A stretch of DNA of 64,000 bases, taken from positions 231,382 to 295,381 of the forward strand of contig RPFO01000078.1 of assembly GCA_009746045.1 (NCBI GenBank), in the 5' to 3' direction. Each line of letters starts with the position of its first letter. Positions within the stretch are counted from its first letter, which is position 1. The position numbers and the translations under genes were made by a program. This DNA comes from Mesostigma viride (lineage: Eukaryota; Streptophyta; Mesostigmatophyceae; Mesostigmatales; Mesostigmataceae). Positions 28,137-39,739 of this stretch are shown one piece after another. Under the pieces are notes generated by a model. It saw nothing but the letters and a program-made list of their open reading frames with translations, had not been told where the DNA came from and ran no database searches.

Positions 28137-28955
28137 ATGCCGGACCCGGATATCAAGAACAGGGAGGGCACCCCCGAGTGGGATGCGTTCGGGGACACCC
28201 GATACGGGGTCATCCGCAAGTCACTCCACAAGGTCTACAAGTGTCTGGAGGTCGTCCTGCAGAAGACGTCCGATGACAGGGAGGAGGCGGAGAAGGTGCA
28301 GAGGATCACCGCGCTGGTCATCGAGATGCGCAGGATCACCGCCTACTACTGGGCGGCGTGCTACCCCTGGGCCGATTTGGACACCGGCCACACCGACTAC
28401 TACCGCCAGATGAGGATGAACCTCGGGGTCGGCTCCGTCCAGCGGCACGGCAATCTCATACCCGAGCATTACACGCTGGTGTGCTGGTACTCGATGCCGA
28501 CCGTCGCGGTATGGGACAAGGCCCGGAAGGCGTATTGGGACAAGGAGGAGGAGAAGAAGGTCGCTCCCACCGGTTGGGGGGAGCCCTTGTGGGTCCAGCT
28601 GAGGGACTCGGGCAAGTGGACCGCGCCGCCGATCACCGCGGCCACTGTCTCGTGTGACCCCCTCTGGTGGTCGTGTGACCCCCACTGGGGCGCGTCGGAC
28701 GCTCAGACGCCGGCGCCCAGGAAGAGAGCCAGGAGGGTGGCCAGGAGGGTCTCCCCCCCTGGCGTCCGTGAGGGACAAGTGTTTATCTCGCAGCCGATCG
28801 TAAACGTTTATTGTTTGTCATTAAAGTGTGGCTGCATGCTTGGTAATGCATGCTTGGTAAAGTTATTGACTAAATATTTCCCGTGTTTTCATGATGAGCA
28901 GTCACATCATGGGGGTGAGCCCATCGCCATATCTCCGGCAGCCGCGACCCCTTGA
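28137..28955 (+). CDS. Unrecognised GC-rich gene with basic tail
   Basis: The start ATG 28137 (MPDPDIKNREGT) is favoured over 28044 because GC-rich codon use begins there. The protein has helical segments (SLHKVYKCLEVVLQKTSDDR; ALVIEMRRITAYYWAACYPW), a Trp-rich region (WGEPLWVQLRDSGKW) and a basic patch (PRKRARRVARR) that may be a nuclear signal. The open frame runs to 28955 over the opposite-strand zinc protein. One missing C in the run near 28755 would instead end it in the phrase PWRP at about 28770, consistent with the frame breaks in the viral genes. Family unknown. Confidence 0.5.
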   Translation: MPDPDIKNREGTPEWDAFGDTRYGVIRKSLHKVYKCLEVVLQKTSDDREEAEKVQRITALVIEMRRITAYYWAACYPWADLDTGHTDYYRQMRMNLGVGSVQRHGNLIPEHYTLVCWYSMPTVAVWDKARKAYWDKEEEKKVAPTGWGEPLWVQLRDSGKWTAPPITAATVSCDPLWWSCDPHWGASDAQTPAPRKRARRVARRVSPPGVREGQVFISQPIVNVYCLSLKCGCMLGNACLVKLLTKYFPCFHDEQSHHGGEPIAISPAAATP

Positions 28956-29199
28956 GGTTGCAGAGTATGAGCAGGGCGTCCAGACTCATGCGCTCGTACC
29001 AGCACCCGCATGCATCCATAGCCTCCTCTCCGCATTCTCGGCACGCGATGTGCGGCGGGAACACCTGGAGCCCCTCTTGGTACAAGTAATGCACGTACAA
29101 GTGCACGAGCTCGCCGTCGCAGGAGTTCCACGCCTCCTCGAGATCCACTGAGCCGCCGCACCGGTAGCACGTTAGCACCTGGTCCAGACCGACAGACAT
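28870..29199 (-). CDS. Small Cys-pair (zinc-binding) protein
   Basis: 109 residues from ATG 29199. Two Cys pairs are visible: CYRCGGSVD near residues 11-19 and CRECGEEAMDACGCW near 53-67. The last includes further Cys. Between them is an aromatic helix (ELVHLYVHYLYQEG). The spacing suggests a treble-clef or ribbon-like zinc site. No named family is recognised. It overlaps the probable read-on tail of the gene at 28137, supporting an earlier stop for that gene. Confidence 0.55.
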   Translation of the reverse strand: MSVGLDQVLTCYRCGGSVDLEEAWNSCDGELVHLYVHYLYQEGLQVFPPHIACRECGEEAMDACGCWYERMSLDALLILCNLKGSRLPEIWRWAHPHDVTAHHENTGNI

Positions 29200-29317
29200 G
29201 CCGCGATGTCAATGTAGGCGGACATAAAGCCGGGAGCGGAACGAACGCGGTCCACCCGCCCCCCTTCCCGGTGCCGGTCACCCCGCGAGAAACCCGACCC
29301 GCGCGTCATCGCCGGAC

Positions 29318-29794
29318 CGAACTGCGTCCACCGTCGCACGACCAAACGACCCTCTCGCGGCCCCGCGGAATAAAAGACCCTCCCAGACGGGGTTCTCGAC
29401 AGTCGAAGTGGACGCAGTTCGATGGACCCAGTTCTTTTTTTCTTTTTTTTTTTCAAGAGCATAAAAGTTATGGGGAATGAAAAGCCATCCCTTCCGTCAC
29501 CCCGTGATGATGACCCCATGATCATCACCCCATGATGCATACACCCACCCGTATACCCCTTTCAAAAAAACCCTCCCCTCCAAAAAAAAATTTCAACTGC
29601 GTCCATCGAACTGCGTCCACCGTCACCCCCCTCCCGGCCCTCCCGCCCCGCGAGTGAAGTCGTCACCCCCTCGCGGCCCTTTCCCGCCCCCCCACGGTGG
29701 ACGGACTTCGGGACCGAGTTCTAACCGTCGACCCCCCTCCCGGCCCCGCCGCGCCCCCTCCCTCGCGCACCCGCTACCGCGGTGGACCCAGTTC
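29318..29794. repeat. CGAACTGCGTCC iteron-like 12-mers in both orientations
   Basis: CGAACTGCGTCC or one-base variants occur at about 29318, 29594 and 29607. The reverse complement (GGACGCAGTTCG, GGACCCAGTTC) occurs at about 29409, 29422 and 29782, with a weaker copy near 29701. The surrounding DNA is non-coding, C-rich on one strand and includes T-rich runs near 29433-29454. It may be a protein-binding array. Confidence 0.6.
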
Positions 29795-29917
29795 GCCCGA
29801 GCCGGTCCACCGCCACCCGGCCCGCTCGCCTATCGAGCGCGGTAAATTATCTCCGCCCACCCTGACGACCGCGCCGGACCGCGAGCCGCGAGCAACGACA
29901 GCAAATGGGCTCGCGCA

Positions 29918-30135
29918 AATGAGGAATGCAAGAATTAACTGCACATTTTGTTAAGTTAGTCAGTGCTTGATACGCGGTTGTCAATAGTGCAATGGGCGAC
30001 GCAAGAATTAAGTTGCCATTTATGTCAACTTAGCTAGTGCTTGTCACGAGGTTGTCACATAGCCAGTTGCTAACTACACAAAATGTGTAATTATGCCAGA
30101 ATTAAGTTAGCACTGGTGCTGACTTGTCTCAGCAC
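29918..30135 (+). repeat. Three AT-rich hairpin-forming repeats upstream of the 30195 gene
   Basis: Each copy carries AGAATTAAGTT or AGAATTAACT (near 29931, 30003 and 30101) followed by a loop and its complement, for example TAAGTTG ... TCAACTTA in copy 2 and TAACT ... AGTTA in copy 1. Copies 1 and 2 also share AGTGCTTG and a GGTTGTCA segment. The stem sequence changes in step between copies, consistent with hairpin conservation. Confidence 0.6.
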
Positions 30136-30180
30136 GCGACAATGCGCGCTTACAGAGCGCCAGAAACTTTCTTGGCATAT

Positions 30181-30194
30181 GGTATACCACGACC
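30181..30194 (+). promoter_or_regulatory. GGTATACCACGACC motif directly before ATG
   Basis: It ends at the base before ATG 30195 and shares GGTATACC with the element before ATG 13987. It links this gene to the viral block 14 kb away. Confidence 0.5.
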
Positions 30195-31232
30195 ATGGCT
30201 CTCATTAGCAACTCCCCCTCCCTGCGCCAAGACTACTTTGGCCTTGTGCCCTTTGATGAGCTGCCACAGGATTGCAAGGATTTTGCTGATGAATACGAGT
30301 TCCGTACGTTTAAGGGGTGTGAGGGATTGATCCCATTCAACAAAGAAACGGGTCACGGTAACCTTAGTAAATTTCTCAAGCTGGGCAAGTCCGAGAAACA
30401 GCAAGTCGAGCGTGTGATGTCGACTGCCGTTGCACGCGACCTTAGATCTTTGCTGGAATCGCAGGGGGTGGATTGCACCCTTAAAGAAGTGCCCGGTCGT
30501 GGGGCAACTGCTGGCATATACGCGCCAAAGGTCTTCATCTTTGCCCTGGCGGCCCAGCGCTCCACCGCCTTTGCTGTGGTGGCCATGAAGGTGGCCAGCG
30601 AGCTGTTCGCTGGCGACTCCCTCAAGGTGGCCGAGCTGGCACTGGGCATCTACGCCCAGGACGTGGAGAACGGCAAGGCTCGCGACGAGGAGATGGAGAA
30701 CCGCCTGCTGGCCGTGGTATCCGAGCACCAGGAGAGGCAGCTGGCCCTCATCCACCAGCACCACAACCTGCAGGTGGCCATGTTGAAGGACCTGGCGGAA
30801 AAGGTCACGGTATCGGAGAAGGAGAGAGCGGAGGCAGCAAAGCTTCAAAAGGAGCTGGTGCAGGCCAACAAGGAGCACGCCGCCAAGGTGGAGGACGCGC
30901 AGGCCCAGGTCACCGCCATACACAAGGAGCTCAAGTTCCAGGCCAAGCAGCACTTCCAGGACGAGCTGGCCACCGAGCGGAAGGCCGACAAGGACAAGTT
31001 CAACCTAGAGCAGGAGAGGGACAGGTTCGAGGCCGAGGCCGCCAAGTGGAAGGCCGCCTACCAGGAGCGCAGGCAGGAGCTGCTGGACAGATACGTCGAC
31101 GTGGCCAACCAGTTCATGGACGTCGGCATCAAGCGCAAGAGGGACCTGGACGACGGGGACGACCCGCGCAAAGTCGTGCAAGACGTGATCGACGAGTGCC
31201 GCGACATCCTCAAGAAGGCCATGCGATACTAG
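30195..31232 (+). CDS. KilA-N/BRO-like protein with coiled coil
   Basis: A clean 345-residue frame. Residues about 45-150 resemble a KilA-N module: an N-terminal LSKFLKLGKSEKQQVERVM, then EVPGRGATAGIYAPKVFIF, ALAAQRSTAFAVVAMKVASE and LFAGD, matching the GRG ... Y-x-P-x-x-x-x-x-A pattern with a following helix. Residues about 165-300 are a charged coiled coil (EKVTVSEKERAEAAKLQKEL). The C-terminus is helical (KVVQDVIDECRDILKKAMRY). Its domain order parallels the protein at 21757-23166, though the sequences are far apart. Such proteins are virus DNA-binding regulators. Upstream lie the hairpin repeats and a GTATAY motif, and an AATAAA follows 27 bases after the stop. Confidence 0.7.
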   Translation: MALISNSPSLRQDYFGLVPFDELPQDCKDFADEYEFRTFKGCEGLIPFNKETGHGNLSKFLKLGKSEKQQVERVMSTAVARDLRSLLESQGVDCTLKEVPGRGATAGIYAPKVFIFALAAQRSTAFAVVAMKVASELFAGDSLKVAELALGIYAQDVENGKARDEEMENRLLAVVSEHQERQLALIHQHHNLQVAMLKDLAEKVTVSEKERAEAAKLQKELVQANKEHAAKVEDAQAQVTAIHKELKFQAKQHFQDELATERKADKDKFNLEQERDRFEAEAAKWKAAYQERRQELLDRYVDVANQFMDVGIKRKRDLDDGDDPRKVVQDVIDECRDILKKAMRY

Positions 31233-31258
31233 TCGACCCTGGCCATCTGCACGCGCGC

Positions 31259-31264
31259 AATAAA
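31259..31264 (+). terminator. AATAAA polyadenylation-like signal
   Basis: AATAAA lies 27 bases downstream of the stop of the KilA-like gene at 31232. Confidence 0.4.
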
Positions 31265-31486
31265 GAGGGCAACAACGCAGGCAGAGCTCTCACTTTCCCA
31301 CTTCAGGGGATGGGAACTTTTTACCTCCTAACAGCCACCCCTGAACAATAAGGCTAAGGAGAAGGAATGGGACCGGCAACAGCCGACCAGAAGAATAAAG
31401 GGCTATCCGTGGCCCTACAATAAAGCAGTATGGTGTCCTATTCAATAATCAATCAATTAACAACATATATCCATTGCCTATTCAAT

Positions 31487-32456
31487 TTAAATAGCAAAAC
31501 AAGCAGTAAATAGGGGGTTACCTTGCGAAGCCGTAGACCCGGCTTTCACGTCCGTGGGGACCGGCCATTGCTGGACGGCCTCGATCTTCTCCGGGTCGGT
31601 CGCGATGCCGTCCGCGGACAGGGTATGGCCCAGAAAGGGCACACAGCGGCCGGCGCGCACCTTGGCCTTCCGCGCCGACAGGTGCTCGTCTTCCATGATC
31701 TGCAGCACTGCGTCAACATCCTCCAGGTGCTCCTCGAACGTCTTGGAGTACACCAGGATGTCGTCCAGGTACGCCAGCGCGCACGTGCGCTTGTAGGTCC
31801 ATGGCGGGCACGCCCCCTTCTGCGGGTCCGTCAGATCCTTGGAAACCTGCGGCAGGTGGGCCGTGCCCATGCATCACCGGACGGAGGATGTCGTTCATCA
31901 GCATCTGGAAAGACGCAGGCGAATTACACAGGCCCATTGCCGCCACCCGAAACTGGTAGTGACCGAAGGGCGTGGCGAACGCGGTCTTGTGGCAGTCTTC
32001 CGGCGCGATGCGCAGCTGCCAAAACCCGTCCGCACAGTCGATGACGGTGAAACACATAGCCCCTTGGACACGGTTGAAGATGTCGTCGATCCTCGGTAGG
32101 GGATACCGGGACTTGACCGTGATGGTGTTCAGCTTCCGGTAGTCAGTCACCAACCGCCACTTGCCCCCTGGCTTGGGAACAAGCAGAACGCCAGCTGAGA
32201 AGGGGCTGTTGCTGGGTTCAATGAGTCCGGCGTCGAGCAGCGAAATGAGGATCTTCTTGAGCTCCACCAGCTCGACTGGGCCCATGCGGTACATGGGAGA
32301 CGCTGTCGGCCCGGAACCCTCCTGGACCTGGATACGGTGCAGCACCGAGCGATTGGGAGGGAACTGGGGTCGAGTGCGATCCGCGAAGAGAGTAGCGCGC
32401 TTCTCCAAGACAGCGTTGAACCGCGCCAGCTCGTCCGGAGTGATCGAAGCCGACAC
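31487..32456 (-). pseudogene. Gypsy reverse transcriptase fragment
   Basis: The classic Ty3/gypsy RT order is visible: GLIEPSNSPFSAGVLLVPKP, WRLVTDYRKLNTITVKSRYP, LPRIDDIFNRVQGAMCFTVI, DCADGFWQLRIAPEDCHKTA and FATPFGHYQFRVAAMGLCNS. A frame change near 31860 leads to YLDDILVYSKTFEEHL, containing the catalytic YLDD. The fragment ends after FLGHTLSADGI and a short unrelated tail at about 31500. Confidence 0.85.
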
Positions 32457-32678
32457 CGATCTTGTTGAGCATGGCCTGAGTGCTGTCCAGGTCTATACGG
32501 TACATCGCATACTCCTTGCCCCTCCGAAGCTGGCGTGCCAGCGTCTTGCTACTCATCAGGATCTGGGACGCTGGTCGAGGCCCGTCCGCCAAGCGCTCGT
32601 GCGTAATGTTATGGACCTCAGCGGCCTGTGCCCTATACTCGCTGTCGGGGCACCAAAAGGAACCGTCCGGAAACCAAA

Positions 32679-33842
32679 CTACCCGTCGGCGTACACTGAT
32701 GTCCACATGATTCCTGCTTGTCCATGCAACCAGTCCACTCCAATGATGATGTCTGCAGCGCCCAGCGGCGCAATAGTCGCCACCAGGTCCACCGGCGTGC
32801 CCTGCAGCACACCCTTGATGTCTGCTATAGGCCCGGCGATTGGTGTCGCCGGCCATCCGAATAGGTGACATACACTGCCGTGGTGTGTGGTCGTGGGACC
32901 AGGCCCAGCCGGCGCACCAGGGCCTCGTTGATGAAGGACGTGGAGGCGCCGGTGTCGACCAGAAACTTCACGTCCATGACCGTTTTCTCCTTCAAATACG
33001 GACTGATCAAGGACGGTGGGAGGAACCAGTAACCCTCCACTGAAAAGAAACAAATGTCGCGAGCCCCCTTGAGATGCACGCGCCGCCGGTTGGGTGGACG
33101 CGTCTGAAGCCACGTTGTTGACGTCTACCTCTACTCTAATTGACTCCGCGTCAGGACTACCATCTGATTTTTCTACCCTATCCTCTACCCCGGGGCCCAA
33201 GCCCACGGGCAAGGCTACTACTCCCGAGGAGCGGTGGGACGGGAGGCCGCCTCGCCCGACCGCCCGCCCTCTTCCCCCCTCCTCCTCTTCGTCAGCCTCC
33301 TCCTCGTCGTCATACTCGTAGCCAGCCACTGCGTGCGTCTGGCCGGAAGAGGAGGACTGTCGCCGCGCCTCAATCTCGTTAACCGCACGCAACACGCCCT
33401 TGGTAGAGCTGGTCGCGGGCGGTCGCGGCTGCTGGTACTGAGTCGGGACCTGTCTGGCATGCTGCAGGCGAGCCGCACGCTCACCCGCGTTGCGGGGTCG
33501 GTCCCGGGGACCGGAGGAGTCGGGGCGGCTGCCGAAGGCTGGACCAGAGAAGCGAACGCTGGGTTCCATCTCCCCTGCACCGCGACTGGCGTGCTTGCCC
33601 CGGAGCTTGGGGCAGTCACGCTTGAGGTGTCCCACCTCACTGCACATGAAGCACCGCGCCTTGCTAGCGTCGATCGCGTTGACACCCTGGTCAGTGTAGC
33701 CATCATCAGGGTCGTCGAGGTACTCGTCCTCCTCCTCGCCGGCGAACTCAGTGGAGTACATCTGATTCACCCGTCGCGGGGGAGCTGGCCTGAAGAAACG
33801 GCGCACTGAGGGTGCGCGCCCGCGAGCCACCACGTCGGCCAC
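32679..33842 (-). pseudogene. Gypsy zinc knuckle and aspartic protease region
   Basis: CFMCSEVGHLKRDCPK is a CCHC zinc knuckle (C-x2-C-x4-H-x4-C). In an overlapping frame (33079-32825) the protease reads VMDVKFLVDTGASTSFINEA with the catalytic DTGA. After another frame change come AADIIIGVDWLHGQAGI, the end of the protease-RT linker seen in gypsy elements. At least two frame changes are needed. Confidence 0.75.
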
Positions 33843-33894
33843 CTGCAGAAGGTATCTCTGGATATTCAGGATGTCCCACTCCTTCCAGGGGACC

Positions 33895-35386
<1,492 letters not shown>

Positions 35387-37345
35387 CTGTCCCTACTAAT
35401 TGGACGTGCAGTGGTACCTCTAGCCCCTCTGTACCGTGCTCGTGGTTGTCTACCGGTTCTACCTCTCTATTCTCTGAGTCTCTTTCTCTAGTCTCGTCTT
35501 CTGTCTCTCTGGCGTTCCTTGTTTGGTACCGTGTTGGCATGGTGCTCGTACCGGTACCTTACACTGCATGCAACACCTCCCCAGGAAGAAAGAGAGAGAA
35601 AGAGAGAGAGCAACCACGTGCTATATAGATCTATAAATATAGAACCTAGTACTACTCCCTAGTATAATCGTAACCTAGCTCTACTGTCTGCTAGGGCCAA
35701 TGGTCAGCTGAGAGAAGGTAACTGTAACTGCTGTCCCCTCCCCCTGACTGCTGAGCGTGGGTGGCTTAGAGCATTCACGAGTGGTGTGCATCCCCTCAGG
35801 CAATGGCATGTGTTCCCTAACAAACCTATCTGCATCTGTGATGTTATCAAACCCCTTCCACTTAGCACTAGAGTCTCTGGACATTATCTTATCCTTGATG
35901 TGTTCTTCACATGCCTTCTTCCAACTATAAAATATGGCTGGTCTACCCTCGCCCCCATCATGGGCCACGACATAGTAAGGAAAACCAGATTGACCACCCT
36001 TATTTATTCTGTTGCGTCTGGGCATGTTACATCATAGGCTGGCAGAGGCTTGCAAGCAGGAGAGGAAGGGGGAATCCCAGGCTACCTCTAAATGCAGTGA
36101 CCTTTACCAAAACAAACGAGGGAGGAGCACAGAGTCTAACACAGCACGCGCCCAAGCTTTCCGCGGCAAGGGCTATACAATAAGCACACGGAGGTAAACA
36201 CCGTCAACACAGTCGGCAACTGAGCCAGACGGTATCCACCCCCACGACCCCTTGCAGGTCAAACAACGATGTCCGTCTCCGCGACGTCCATAGGCACCAA
36301 CGACATTTACAACCTATAGAGCGGGTACAACGTATAACAAGAACCCCCTATACGCGTGCGGTCCCGGAGAGAAAGCGAGCTCGCCAGCTAGCCTTCAGCA
36401 GGCATAGCTTGTAAAGAAAGAATTCTAACTAGGGGACGTACCATCGTCGATGACGTCAATCCCTCCTGAGCTGGCCGCCACCCGGTGCCGTTGAAGGCAA
36501 GCCCTGGCCGCCACTAGGTGTCGTTGAAAACAGGAGAGCTGAACGCTATCGTTGACAGCACCTCACCACAGGACTATTGCTAGCCTCGCCGAGTATCCCA
36601 GACTGGCCGCTTGCTGCCTAGGTCGTCGTTGAATCCCTTTACGGGCTGGCCGCCGACCTGTCAGCAATCGTTGAATTCCGGAACCTCTACCTACGCCAAG
36701 CTCCGCCTTGGTATCCTAATTGGCCTCACTAACCCTCTCCGCGAGAGTTAGCTAACCTTTCCAGCACATTTCCTCCGATAACCAGTGTTAGGTCCCAGCC
36801 CAGACACACCTAGCTAGTCTGAGCTACGTAGCGAAAGATCCTCCTTGCCGGAATTAGGAATAATTCAAGGTGGCCTAATGCAGGTTGCGCTTCACGACGT
36901 GAGTCGTGAGATATCTGGCACCACGGCTTGCTTGATGCCAAGCTAATTGTACACACTTATAATGGCTAGCAAGACCAATTACAAATGGATAATTGCCCCG
37001 GGCTCAATGTGTAGGCGTATTCGCACTTATCATTCATTAAACCAAGAGGACGAGACTCTCGTCCTCGGACTAATTTAACCTAGGTTGGTTGCGGCGCAGA
37101 TACAACGCCAAATCCCATAGAACATTCCAAGTCAGTCATTCCACGTAGGATCCGGGCCGACATCGACCCTCAACTACAGGATCCACGCCTAGAACTATGG
37201 ACAGACCCAGAACTGGCGCGGCGCCACGGCACCGGCCCCTAAAAGGTCAACCTAGGACCAAAATAACTAGTCCATTTCACGCAATAGTCAATATCCATAA
37301 AACCCAATACAACGGGCCACACGGCCTTAGTGATTTATTCCATTG
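35387..37345. other. Probable 5' leader or LTR region of the gypsy element
   Basis: No gene. Between 36470 and 36690 the phrase CTGGCCGCC or CTGGCCGC recurs four times, each followed after 15-30 bases by TCGTTGAA or CGTTGAA. A small ORF at 35681-36025 on the minus strand (ATG 36025, 114 codons) is not recognised. LTR ends were not found by eye. Confidence 0.35.
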
Positions 37346-38484
37346 TTACGTCCAACCAAAAGGGCCGGGACGTAACACCTGGTTGGTGCGAGCTAGGTGC
37401 CCTACTAGCTGCAGGCGTCGCTGCTTAATGGTGCTGGTGATATATGGCATGCCCTGGTACAGGTCCTCATTGCGGACATGAGCAGCATATCCTACTCTGA
37501 AAATGGAACGCAGCATGTTGGTGACCGCGCCGTCCAGCTTGCGGGCTAGGTCGGCGGTGAGGGTCCACGTCTCGGCCCCATACGTGAGAACAGGAAGGAC
37601 GAGGACCTTGAACAGGTCCTGTTTCTCGATCTTGCCCAGGGGCTTGTGCCACAGGGCCCGGTACTGGCGTAAAGCGTGCCAGGCGAGGGAGATGCGATGG
37701 TCCACATCAGCCTCGCAGCTGGGGAGCAGGCTGCCCAGCAGCTTGACGCGGTCCCGATACAGGACTTGAGAGCCGTCGAGGAGGTAGAGGGGCCCGGCGG
37801 TGAGTGGGTGAGCCCAACCGCCAGGGCCTCTGTCTTCTTGCTGACCTCCGAAGCCCCACTGCACGCGGGCCTCGATAGCCAGGCAGTCAAGCCATGTCTG
37901 CACGTGCCCAGTGTCCTCGAAGAGGGTGGTGTCGTCTGCGTAGATGATGTCGGCCAGCCGAATCTCCGTGTCCGCACCGCCATGCCAGAATTTGTTAGCA
38001 ACCTGCACCCCTGGTTCCCTACCCACGATGCGGGCAAATCGCTTGCGCGCCTAGTGAATCATGACGTATTCGACCACAATAATGAACAGGTAGGGCGACA
38101 GCACGCAGCCCTGCCACAGTCCCTTCTGTAAAGGGCATGGTGGCGTGGTCCCGTAAGAAGTGCGCACCGAAGTGGTGGACCCTTCATACAGGTTGCGGAT
38201 GACAGCAATCAGGGGGCGGGGGATCCGGAACAGCTCGAGGATGTCCCAAAGTGCAGGCCAGAAAACCGAATCGAAGGCTTTGATGAAGTCCACCAGCACA
38301 AGGTGCAAAGGGGACTCACCAGGCTGAAGGCGTTGCAGTTCCTCCACCAGTCGGCGAGTAGCGAAGAGCGCCTGTACTGTGTTGCGACCTGAACGGAAGC
38401 CGTGCTGAGTCTCGCTGAGGTGACCGTCCAGGGCCGTGCGCAGGCGGTGGGGATATATACATGAAACATAACATGACTTAACAC
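37346..38484 (-). mobile_element. LINE-type reverse transcriptase fragment (minus strand)
   Basis: Two frames: 38347-38051 reads LHLVLVDFIKAFDSVFWPAL (RT domain A with F-x-K-A-F-D-S-V), YEGSTTSVRTSYGTTPPCPL and QKGLWQGCVLSPYLFIIVVE (domain B region, QG-x-x-x-SP). The next, 38026-37346, reads RLADIIYADDTTLF (catalytic YADD) and ends with KQRRLQLVGHLARTNQ. It is the same family as the copy at 47604-49008. Stops and frame changes mean it is inactive. Confidence 0.8.
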
Positions 38485-38761
38485 AGCAAGAGTTTACACC
38501 CGTTTATCAATGAGAAATTATATACTCCCAACCTATGGCCGGACATCACATTTTGTTCAAATCAGTGAGGATTTATTAATTATGACTACTGCACTCACAG
38601 TGAATGCCTTACGCGGCCTCTCCTAGCTAGTGAGTAGCTTTTTATAATACCTGTGGCCAGCCTCCTAATGATTGGCAGTGCATGAGATTGAGACCGGGGT
38701 GACAGAATTGGACAGGTGTCTCTGCCCTGTCTTGTTGTGTAGCATGAATGACTTTATACAC

Positions 38762-39040
38762 ATTATGTGAGACAACTATCAAGGAGACAACCAGCGCAGG
38801 CCAGAAATCGGGAGAATCCGGACCATGGTAGCTCGAGCCTGCCGTTATCTTGTCCCGGCGCGTGTTCGAGTCGTTCAGGATGATGAAGATGAATGGTGAT
38901 GGAAATGTGTATCCTTGTGCATTGAAATTATGGCTGGCTTACGTGTATAGAGCGACTAGATGACCTAGACGGTGGGGCCGGAAACAGCATGCTTGATCAG
39001 GGCGTGTGTTTCGAGCCTAACTGGCCGGGAGTGTCTTGTG
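38762..39040 (+). repeat. Dispersed repeat, copy 1 (inverted relative to 49233-49505)
   Basis: From ACAACTATCAAGGAGACAAC through CGGACCATGGTAGCTCGAGC, GCGACTAGATGACCTAGACG and TTTCGAGCCTAACTGGCCGG, this stretch matches the reverse complement of 49233-49505. A short piece (TATCAAGGAGACAACCA) recurs near 39408, and an inverted piece near 45110-45140. Confidence 0.8.
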
Positions 39041-39739
39041 GTGAGCACCATTGCTGCGATCGCTCTCCCACCATTTACGAGGAAATACCCGCAAATGGAA
39101 AACCACTGAAAAGGTCTAGCTAGTCAGTCATCACGTTAGCCATGCCATTATTCCAAACGTCCAAGAACTATATCTGCCATGAGTTATACACATATGCCTA
39201 CGATCTTTTGTGGGCAACAAACAAGATCTTAGCTCATGTCACATGTCTCACGAACAAGAACATGTGTTGACAAGTTTGAACTTTTGGCCCTACACTCAGG
39301 GCAACTGCCTTTCCTCTCAGACAGCTGCCCTAACGTGTTCTCACACGACATTGGACCACCATGCGTCCAGCCCAGACTAGTTGTCAACAAGGGTTCAAGT
39401 CTCATGCATATCAAGGAGACAACCATGCAGCATATATAGTAACCTCATTTAAACTACAAAAGATACACAGACGCTTGCATGACATTGATCATAACTCTAT
39501 TCAGTAGGCAATACATCATCACCCCACATGCACATGCTGCATCTCAATCTGGCCGGGTTGCTGGGCCTCTTATATATGAAAAAACTGTAATATGAAAAAA
39601 CTGCACATATGTGCAGTAAAATCCCGGTTACTGGTCACTGAAATTGCAATGGCAGACGCACGATCTGCATGATGTAGCAGTGTCCAATCACCAAGTTCAG
39701 GCACGCCTGCCATGAGATGCACGGCGAAGGGTCGATGCC
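39041..39739. other. Non-coding stretch
   Basis: No supported gene; only the short repeat fragment near 39408 noted above. Confidence 0.4.

Noticed and set aside
1-31250. Major capsid protein, packaging ATPase or polymerase of the viral element
   Set aside because: I looked for the expected motifs and saw none; the gene at 16088 has no capsid jelly-roll signature I can recognise.
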